From positions 1 through 5,829 of the forward strand of contig JBHAEC010000054.1 of the NCBI GenBank assembly GCA_041855385.1: a stretch of DNA of 5,829 bases, given 5' to 3'. The notes under the pieces were generated by a model. The model searched no databases. It saw only the letters and a program-made list of their open reading frames with translations, and had not been told where the DNA came from. The DNA is from JBHAEC01 sp041855385 (GTDB taxonomy: Bacteria > Bacillota > Negativicutes > Veillonellales > Veillonellaceae). A program made the position numbers and the translations under genes. Below, in pieces: positions 1-4,519 of this stretch; the stretch's first letter is position 1, and each line of letters begins with the position of its first letter.

Positions 1-33
1 TAAAGAGTTATGCTATCTAACATACATCAAAAA

Positions 34-80
34 GAGGTAAGATAACACCCTCTGCAAAAAAGGTATCGTTATCTTACCTC
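34..80 (-). terminator. Intrinsic terminator of bioB, overlapping the end of the gene
   Basis: Positions 34-46 and 68-80 form a perfect 13-bp inverted repeat, with a G-U pair possible inside it. Read on the minus strand, the stem is followed at once by five T residues (33-29), as expected for rho-independent termination of bioB. The 5' arm contains the last three sense codons (Glu-Val-Arg) and the TAA stop of bioB. The 21-nt loop is large and the U-tract short, so efficiency may be modest. There is no T-tract on the plus-strand side, so it is not two-way. Confidence 0.72.
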
Positions 81-1052
81 AACAAAGGTACGGCCCAAGT
101 CCTTGATCATTTGTAAATCCTCTTCCGGCGCACGTCCCGCCGTTGTCAGATAGTTTCCTACCATGATGCCGTTTAGGCCTCCGCTTAGGGCTAAGGCTTG
201 CAGGTCACGAAGATTTACCTCTCTGCCGCCGGCCGTACGAATGGAGGCCTTTGGTAAAATGTAGCGGAAAACGGCAAAGGTTCGCAAAATCTCCAAGGGA
301 GGAATGGGGGCATTGTTTTCAAAAGGGGTATTGGGAATGGGGTTAAGAATATTTAAAGGAACGGAATCTATGTTTAGCCGTTTTAATTCAAAGGCCATTT
401 CGACGCGTTGCTCCAAACTCTCGTTAAGACCTAAAATTCCCCCGGAACATACTCGAATACCTGCTTTTTGTGCATTGTTGATGGTAAACATTTTATCTTC
501 GAAGGAATGCGTGGTACAAATGGAAGGAAAATTGCTGGGCGCCGTTTCAATATTAGAGTGATAACGGGTCACACCTACCTCTTTAAGCTTTACTGCCTGT
601 TCGTAGGTTAGAAGTCCTAAGGAACAACAAATTTCAAGTTGTAATTCTTCCTTAATTCGTTTAAGCGCCTCTAAGATTTGCTCGAATTCTCTTGGATTAT
701 TGGTGTTTCTTCCGCTGGTTACGATAGAAAAGCGGATAGCCCCCGCTTCTTTTGCTTTACGCGCAGCGCTGAGAATTTCGTCGGCTGTCATGAAGGGATA
801 TTCGGTTACTCCCGTGTTGTGATGTGCTGATTGGGCACAAAACTTACAGTTTTCCGGACAGCGTCCAGAACGGGCATTTACGATGGCGCATAAATCGACA
901 TCATCACCATTAAAAGTGCGGCGAATTTTATCGGCCATGGCAAGCAAGAGCATGGTATCTTCGTCGGATGTATGGATGAGCTCGATGGCTTCCTCTCTCG
1001 TAATTTCTCCCCCATTTAGAACTTTTTGGGCATATTCAATTTGAATGGACAT
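69..1052 (-). CDS. bioB: Biotin synthase BioB (radical SAM), anaerobe-type variant
   Basis: This enzyme catalyses the last step of biotin synthesis, sulfur insertion into dethiobiotin, in the cytoplasm. The 327-aa length is normal for BioB. The radical-SAM cluster motif CPENCKFC gives C65, C69 and C72. Other family landmarks are SGR (113-115), CSLGLL (143-148), VCSGGILGL (201-209), IRTAGGRE (271-278) and YLTTAG (301-306). By eye alignment to E. coli BioB, C128, C188 and R260 correspond to C142, C202 and R272, but the C97 position is Ser109. Extra cysteines are C143 and C179 (ICTTH). This matches the anaerobe 'type II' BioB, reported to carry an auxiliary 4Fe-5S cluster instead of 2Fe-2S. The start is the ATG at 1052: it has a strong Shine-Dalgarno sequence, and the promoter -35 overlaps the upstream in-frame extension to 1115. 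The gene stands alone; no other bio gene is visible. Function is near certain; the cluster type is inferred. Confidence 0.97.
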   Translation of the reverse strand: MSIQIEYAQKVLNGGEITREEAIELIHTSDEDTMLLLAMADKIRRTFNGDDVDLCAIVNARSGRCPENCKFCAQSAHHNTGVTEYPFMTADEILSAARKAKEAGAIRFSIVTSGRNTNNPREFEQILEALKRIKEELQLEICCSLGLLTYEQAVKLKEVGVTRYHSNIETAPSNFPSICTTHSFEDKMFTINNAQKAGIRVCSGGILGLNESLEQRVEMAFELKRLNIDSVPLNILNPIPNTPFENNAPIPPLEILRTFAVFRYILPKASIRTAGGREVNLRDLQALALSGGLNGIMVGNYLTTAGRAPEEDLQMIKDLGRTFVEVR

Positions 1053-1060
1053 GGAATCAA

Positions 1061-1070
1061 CTCCTCTTTG
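1061..1070 (-). promoter_or_regulatory. bioB ribosome binding site that sets the start
   Basis: On the minus strand AAAGAGGAG lies 8 nt before the ATG at 1052. The alternative in-frame start at 1115 has no such site and would lie upstream of the predicted transcription start. This supports the 327-aa protein over a 348-aa form. Confidence 0.85.
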
Positions 1071-1086
1071 GTTTCTCACAAACATC

Positions 1087-1115
1087 AGTATATATGAGAA
1101 TTTAAAATAGGTCAA
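1087..1115 (-). promoter_or_regulatory. Sigma-A-type promoter of bioB
   Basis: On the minus strand, TTGACC (1115-1110) is separated by exactly 17 nt from TATACT (1092-1087). Both are five of six matches to the housekeeping consensus. Transcription should begin near 1080, giving a leader of about 28 nt before the ATG at 1052. The -35 element lies within the BirA-like operator half-site. Confidence 0.85.
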
Positions 1116-1140
1116 CCGTAAAATTAAAAACGGTTTACAA
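1109..1140. promoter_or_regulatory. BirA-type biotin operator
   Basis: The bacterial BirA consensus as I recall it is TTGTnAACC-N14/15-GGTTnACAA. The right half here, GGTTTACAA (1132-1140), matches fully. The left half, AGGTCAACC (1109-1117), matches except at its first two bases. The spacer is 14 nt (1118-1131). The left half covers the bioB -35 hexamer, so biotinoyl-AMP-loaded BirA would block RNA polymerase. This predicts a BirA with an N-terminal DNA-binding domain elsewhere in the genome. The match was made by eye, not with a weight matrix. Confidence 0.78.
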
Positions 1141-1211
1141 TAAAAATAAAGATCCGGAAATAAACAAAATAGAAAAAATCTAAAATAAAGATAAAATCGC
1201 TCTCTGCGGGC

Positions 1212-1240
1212 TTTACTAAAATATACTAACTCGGTATAAT
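1212..1240 (+). promoter_or_regulatory. Sigma-A-type promoter of the PepSY gene
   Basis: TTTACT (1212-1217), a 17-nt spacer, and a perfect TATAAT (1235-1240). Transcription should start near 1247, giving a leader of about 65 nt before the ATG at 1314. The DNA upstream (1141-1200) is A-rich, which could act as an UP element. The divergent bioB promoter is about 100 bp away, so the two promoters do not overlap. Confidence 0.75.
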
Positions 1241-1313
1241 ATAGCCAAGGAAAAGGATTACAATAAAACTTTTCATTTAAATAATTAAATTATAAAAACA
1301 AAGGAGTCAGAAT

Positions 1314-1643
1314 ATGTCTAAAAAAGTAAAAGCAATGATGTTGGCAGCAGTAGCGGTAATGAGTTTAGGTGCAGTAGCGATGGCGGCACCGATTACAGCG
1401 GATCAAGCAAAGGATATTGCTCTTGAAAAAGTTCCGGGTGCTACACAGGCACATGTACTGAAATTTAAATCTGACATTGAAGATGGCCGCCATGTATATG
1501 AAGGTGAAATCTACTACCAAGGCGTTGAATATGAGTTCGATATTGATGCTAACAGTGGTCAAGTACTAAAATGGGAAGAGGAATATTACGGACATCAAGG
1601 TCATCAGGAAAAGCAGGGACACCGCGTTCATAATAAAAGATAA
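1314..1643 (+). CDS. Small secreted PepSY-domain protein with His-rich tail
   Basis: This 109-aa protein starts with a Sec signal peptide: Lys residues at 3, 4 and 6, a hydrophobic core at about 8-22, and a probable AMA|AP cleavage after residue 24. Residues 27-88 fit a single PepSY domain: ITADQAKDIALEKVPG helix-like start, then strands around VYEGEIYYQGVEYEFDID, then the closing SGQVLKWEEE. The last 18 residues are hydrophilic with four histidines (94, 97, 103, 106), spaced like a weak metal-binding tail. AAGGAG (1301-1306) lies 7 nt before the ATG. PepSY domains are known as protease-inhibitory or propeptide-like modules outside the cytoplasm; the target here is unknown. It has its own promoter and a terminator downstream, so it is probably a single-gene unit. 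Confidence 0.88.
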   Translation: MSKKVKAMMLAAVAVMSLGAVAMAAPITADQAKDIALEKVPGATQAHVLKFKSDIEDGRHVYEGEIYYQGVEYEFDIDANSGQVLKWEEEYYGHQGHQEKQGHRVHNKR

Positions 1644-1696
1644 CAGCATATATCTTTTATTAGCAAGAGTTGAATCGATTATAATGAAGACATTAC

Positions 1697-1739
1697 AAAA
1701 GGACATAGCGATGAGCGTAGCTCATCGCTATGTCCTTTT
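1697..1739. terminator. Bidirectional terminator between convergent genes
   Basis: Two 20-nt arms (1697-1716 and 1720-1739) are perfectly complementary around a 3-nt loop. The stem begins with AAAA and ends with TTTT, so a GC-containing helix followed by a short U-tract forms on either strand. It sits 53 nt after the PepSY stop and 37 nt beyond the hydrolase stop (minus), and can serve both convergent genes. Confidence 0.88.
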
Positions 1740-1776
1740 CTATCTAAATGAGTGATTACCTGTTTTCGATTTATCC

Positions 1777-2742
1777 TCAGAGTTGTTTTTCCACATTTTT
1801 TATAAACCGGGAGAGGATGGTATCGTATCGATCATATTGTTCAAATAAGCCTCCAATATGTGCGGCGCCTTCAAAGAGATAAATTTCCTTTTGTCCGGTG
1901 GTGGCTGCATATAAATCTTCTGACATGGAAGCCGGAATCAGCATGTCCGCTTTACCATGAAGATAAAGGATCGGCCGGCTTGTTCTGGGGACGGCTTTGA
2001 TGGGAGAGGAGCGACTGTAGGTAAACCGGCCGTTAAAATATGCCACTATATCCGCATAAGGCAGAACGAGGGAGGAGATGAATTTGCCGTATGGAGGAAT
2101 CCTTTCTTCTAATTGCGATTGTATGAGAGTTTTAAGGTCGGAAAAAGCACTGTCAATAATGTAAAAATCTACATGTTTACCGTCAGTTTCATTTATTTCG
2201 CTATGAAGAAGGGCCGTCGCGCCACCCAAGGATGCCCCGAAGATGCCTACGATACCACGGGGAATTCGGCCGGAAAGATAGGAGACCCACTGCTCTACAT
2301 CTCTTTTTTCTCTATCCCCCCAGGTAATAAAGGAACCTTGGCTTTCCCCGTGCCCTCGTGCGTCAATGAGCAAAACATTATAACCGTTTTTTTGAAAAAT
2401 GGGTAAATAGTTGATCCCGCTTAGGCGGTGATCGCGAAGTCCGTGAAGGTAAATAATGGTCTTTTTGGATCCTTGCGGGTGTGGGATAAAGGTAGCGACC
2501 AGTTGCGCTCCGTCTGTGGCCGTAATGGTGATATTCTCCCAATGTTCAAACTGTATGCCTCTGTTGAATTCTCGTTGGATAAAGGCGGAGGCTATTCTGC
2601 GATCTTTAGTAGGCATAATAGCGGTTTCTTCATAGATAATAGTTCCAATATAGAGTCCGAAGGCGTTGAAAGCGATAAAAAGAATCCCCAAGAAGCCCCA
2701 AAGCCAAGGATGGCGACCAGATTTTTTATGATTAGAGCCCAT
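1777..2742 (-). CDS. Membrane-anchored alpha/beta hydrolase
   Basis: This 321-aa serine hydrolase has a Lys/Arg-rich N-terminus, then one hydrophobic segment (about 12-37). By the positive-inside rule the catalytic domain should lie outside the cytoplasm. Alpha/beta-fold landmarks are in order: strand and oxyanion motif IIYLHG (96-101), IDARGHGESQG (126-136), nucleophile elbow GASLGG with Ser171, the acid in LHGKADMLIP (Asp266), and the catalytic His295 in AAHIG. The family resembles the BAAT/prolyl-oligopeptidase-like hydrolases of Bacillota (YqkD- or ABHD13-like); the substrate cannot be read from sequence. AAGGAGA (2755-2749) lies 6 nt before the ATG at 2742. I found no convincing promoter between it and the opposing tRNA gene. 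It converges with the PepSY gene and has no functional partner in the window. Confidence 0.88.
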   Translation of the reverse strand: MGSNHKKSGRHPWLWGFLGILFIAFNAFGLYIGTIIYEETAIMPTKDRRIASAFIQREFNRGIQFEHWENITITATDGAQLVATFIPHPQGSKKTIIYLHGLRDHRLSGINYLPIFQKNGYNVLLIDARGHGESQGSFITWGDREKRDVEQWVSYLSGRIPRGIVGIFGASLGGATALLHSEINETDGKHVDFYIIDSAFSDLKTLIQSQLEERIPPYGKFISSLVLPYADIVAYFNGRFTYSRSSPIKAVPRTSRPILYLHGKADMLIPASMSEDLYAATTGQKEIYLFEGAAHIGGLFEQYDRYDTILSRFIKNVEKQL

Positions 2743-2802
2743 AGAAATCTCCTTTTAATGAAGGAATTGGTAAACAGCAAAGAGATAGAGAGCCTCCGAC
2801 TC

Positions 2803-2831
2803 TTGCAGAAAGTAAGGTTTTAGTATATGAT
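2803..2831 (+). promoter_or_regulatory. Probable promoter of the tRNA-Gly gene
   Basis: TATGAT (2826-2831) is preceded at a 17-nt spacing by TTGCAG (2803-2808). The -10 matches five of six; the -35 keeps only TTG firmly. The predicted start, near 2838, is about 8 nt before the mature tRNA 5' end. Confidence 0.6.
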
Positions 2832-2845
2832 AGGGATAGCCTGAT

Positions 2846-2919
2846 GCGGGCATAGTTCATCGGTAGAATGCGAGCTTCCCAAGCTTGAGAGGAGGGTTCG
2901 ATTCCCTTTGCCCGCTCCA
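2846..2919 (+). tRNA. tRNA-Gly (anticodon CCC)
   Basis: A full cloverleaf folds by hand. The acceptor arms GCGGGCA (2846-2852) and TGCCCGC (2909-2915) pair 7/7. The D stem is GTTC/GAAT (2855-2858/2866-2869). The anticodon stem CGAGC/GCTTG encloses the loop TTCCCAA with anticodon CCC at 2878-2880. The variable loop is four nt, and the T arm has the loop TTCGATT (2897-2903). The discriminator is T2916, normal for bacterial tRNA-Gly, and CCA (2917-2919) is encoded. It decodes GGG. Its antisense strand is open and gives a spurious protein. Confidence 0.97.
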
Positions 2920-2948
2920 AATAAGACAAAATGCTTGTAGTAATAAAC

Positions 2949-2982
2949 AAGAGCGATAGCCATAAAGCGCTATCGCTCTTTT
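2949..2982. terminator. Bidirectional terminator for tRNA-Gly and brnQ
   Basis: A perfect 12-bp stem (2949-2960 with 2969-2980) closes an 8-nt loop. On the plus strand, T residues run to 2982 and terminate the tRNA transcript. On the minus strand, the hairpin lies about 20 nt after the brnQ stop and is followed by a T-rich run (TTGTTTATTA), so it likely serves brnQ too. Confidence 0.85.
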
Positions 2983-3002
2983 GTTGTCTTGCAGATCAAA
3001 TA

Positions 3003-4361
3003 TTACCGCACCGATTTTACCGGATATAAACCTGTTTTGTCCAGTAAGATGCCGATAATGAAGCCGGCAAGAGCCGGTGCCAACCATCCGAATCCATAGT
3101 CAAATCCGGGAAGTGTCGTTTTGGCAAAAGCAATCATTCCTTGAGCAAACTCGGTAGATGCTACTTGCTTTGGCATAGCGTTCATCAAGTCGAAGAAGGC
3201 TGCAAACATGGTAAGTAATGTGGTCATACCGTAAATGGCACGAGATTTTCCGATAAAGGGGTACAATAGTGCCAAAATAATAATGGTAATTGCCAGTGGA
3301 TATAAGAACATCAACACGGGGATAGACCATTGAATGATTTTTACAAGACCAAAGTTTGCAACAAAGAAACTGATACCGGCAAAAATATAAGCATAGGTAT
3401 TGTACGATAAAGCAGGGAACATTTTGTTGAAAATCTGAGAGCATGCAGTTACTAATCCGATAGAGGTCTTCAAGCATGCGAGCGTTACAATGAAAGCAAG
3501 CAATACTTGACCGGGCATGGAGAAGTAGAAACGACTTACCAAGGTCATCGCCTGTGCTCCGTTTTCTGCCGTAGGGATGCTTCCCAGGCTACTACCACCC
3601 ATAAAGGTTAGAGCAGTGTAAATAGCACTCATGGCGATGAAACAGATAACTCCCGATTTGGTAATCTCTTTTGCCATATACTTAGGCTCGGTAACGCCAA
3701 GTGCGTGGACGGCTTTGACTACGATAAGTCCAAAAGCCAGGCAAGCAAGGCCGTCCATGGTGTTATAGCCGTCAAGAAGACCTGTAGTAAAGGCTTTTTC
3801 GATATAAGGCCCCTGTGCAGGATACGCAGAAGGATCACCCATAGGGGAGAAGATAACAGCTGCCAAGAGTACGCTTAACACTACTAAAAAAGCGGGGGTT
3901 AGATATTTCCCCACCCAATCAAGGATACGACCGGGACGCAGGGAAAAGAATAAAACCGTGCCGAAGAACAAAGCGGAGAAGACCAATAAGCCAATATCTG
4001 TATACCCATCGCTGATGAAGGGTCTCACTCCCACCTCGAAAGATACCGTTCCCGTTCTTGGACTTGCGAAGGCAGGTCCAATGGCTAGGTATAGAAGAAG
4101 GGTAAACATAGTGGCATAGCTACGACATACGGGAGAGGACAGCTCATGCATGTTTTCGTTTTTTGAGAGGGCCATAGCAATGTAACCGATAACGGGAATC
4201 CCTACACCGGTAATAATAAAGCCCAGGTTAGCAATCCACATTTCTGCGCCCGCCATACGGCCCATAAAAATGGGGAATATTAGGTTTCCGGCACCAAAGC
4301 ACAAGCCAAACATCAATGAGCCTACTAACAGGCTTTCCCTAAAAGTTAAAGACGTCCTCAT
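3003..4361 (-). CDS. brnQ: Branched-chain amino acid carrier BrnQ (LIVCS family)
   Basis: This is an inner-membrane, cation-coupled symporter for leucine, isoleucine and valine (LIVCS family, TC 2.A.26). Its 452 aa and about twelve hydrophobic segments are as expected. Family motifs seen are FGAGNLIFP (22-30), AIGPAFASPRTGTVSFE (93-109), DGYNTMDGLA (197-206), LACLKTSIGL (294-303) and the C-terminal GWLAPALAGFIIG (425-437). The chosen start is the ATG at 4361, preceded at 5 nt by GAGGTG. An in-frame GTG two codons upstream (4367) overlaps that ribosome site and is unlikely. Its promoter carries a palindrome. A two-way terminator follows the stop. The exact preference among the branched-chain amino acids cannot be read. 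Confidence 0.95.
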   Translation of the reverse strand: MRTSLTFRESLLVGSLMFGLCFGAGNLIFPIFMGRMAGAEMWIANLGFIITGVGIPVIGYIAMALSKNENMHELSSPVCRSYATMFTLLLYLAIGPAFASPRTGTVSFEVGVRPFISDGYTDIGLLVFSALFFGTVLFFSLRPGRILDWVGKYLTPAFLVVLSVLLAAVIFSPMGDPSAYPAQGPYIEKAFTTGLLDGYNTMDGLACLAFGLIVVKAVHALGVTEPKYMAKEITKSGVICFIAMSAIYTALTFMGGSSLGSIPTAENGAQAMTLVSRFYFSMPGQVLLAFIVTLACLKTSIGLVTACSQIFNKMFPALSYNTYAYIFAGISFFVANFGLVKIIQWSIPVLMFLYPLAITIIILALLYPFIGKSRAIYGMTTLLTMFAAFFDLMNAMPKQVASTEFAQGMIAFAKTTLPGFDYGFGWLAPALAGFIIGILLDKTGLYPVKSVR

Positions 4362-4366
4362 ATACA

Positions 4367-4373
4367 CACCTCA
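4367..4373 (-). promoter_or_regulatory. brnQ ribosome binding site that sets the start
   Basis: The minus-strand TGAGGTG lies 5 nt before the ATG at 4361. Its last bases include the in-frame GTG at 4367-4365, which would extend the protein by two residues. A start codon inside its own ribosome site is improbable, so ATG 4361 is preferred. Confidence 0.75.
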
Positions 4374-4409
4374 TTTATAACGATTTGTTTTTCTGTTCTA
4401 TGACTTACA

Positions 4410-4436
4410 TACATAGTTATGTCATATAACTATATA
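4410..4436. promoter_or_regulatory. Palindromic putative operator of brnQ
   Basis: ATAGTTAT (4413-4420) and ATAACTAT (4426-4433) form a perfect 8-bp inverted repeat around GTCAT. With one mismatch it extends to 4410-4436. The palindrome covers the predicted -10 element and transcription start of brnQ, the place for a repressor. I cannot name the regulator. AT-rich DNA makes chance palindromes more likely. Confidence 0.5.
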
Positions 4437-4457
4437 ACAATTGGAGAGAAAAGTAAA
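4429..4457 (-). promoter_or_regulatory. Probable promoter of brnQ
   Basis: On the minus strand, TTTACT (4457-4452), a 17-nt spacer and TATAGT (4434-4429). Transcription would begin near 4422, giving a leader of about 60 nt. This leader is too short for a T-box and shows no riboswitch-like fold. Confidence 0.65.
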
Positions 4458-4519
4458 TTGTTTTAGTATATTTTTGAAAAAAGATTTTAAATACCGACTT
4501 TGTAGAGTGGAAAAATAAA

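Noticed and set aside
1143..1192. 11-nt direct repeat AAAATAAAGAT (1143-1153 and 1182-1192)
   Set aside because: Low-complexity A-rich DNA between divergent promoters makes a short repeat expected by chance.
1657..1685. Promoter-like TATAAT at 1680-1685
   Set aside because: The -35 (TTATTA) is poor and the predicted start leads straight into the terminator hairpin, with no gene beyond on that strand.
2113..2823. Plus-strand open frames (97 and 131 aa) opposite the hydrolase
   Set aside because: They are antisense shadows of a well-supported alpha/beta hydrolase and have no family features.
2846..2919. tRNA-Gly 3' end as an integration (att) site
   Set aside because: No second copy of the tRNA 3' end, no integrase and no foreign-looking genes are present in the window.
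2732..2950. Minus-strand open frame of 72 aa (contains GIEPSSQAWEARILPM)
   Set aside because: It is the antisense of the tRNA-Gly gene. Such translated-tRNA peptides are a familiar annotation artefact, and there is no ribosome site or independent coding signal.
2857..3087. Minus-strand open frame of 76 aa ending in a RESNPPLKLGKLAFYR-like tail
   Set aside because: It crosses the 3' end of brnQ in another frame, then the terminator and the tRNA antisense. This is also a typical artefact.
4467..4481. Possible CodY box upstream of brnQ
   Set aside because: By eye it matches only about 10 of 15 positions of AATTTTCWGAAAATT, in a very AT-rich stretch, and lies upstream of the predicted -35. This is no better than chance.
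4362..4519. T-box or amino-acid riboswitch ahead of brnQ
   Set aside because: The predicted leader is only about 60 nt and the whole gap is 158 nt. There is no T-box sequence and no terminator/antiterminator pair.
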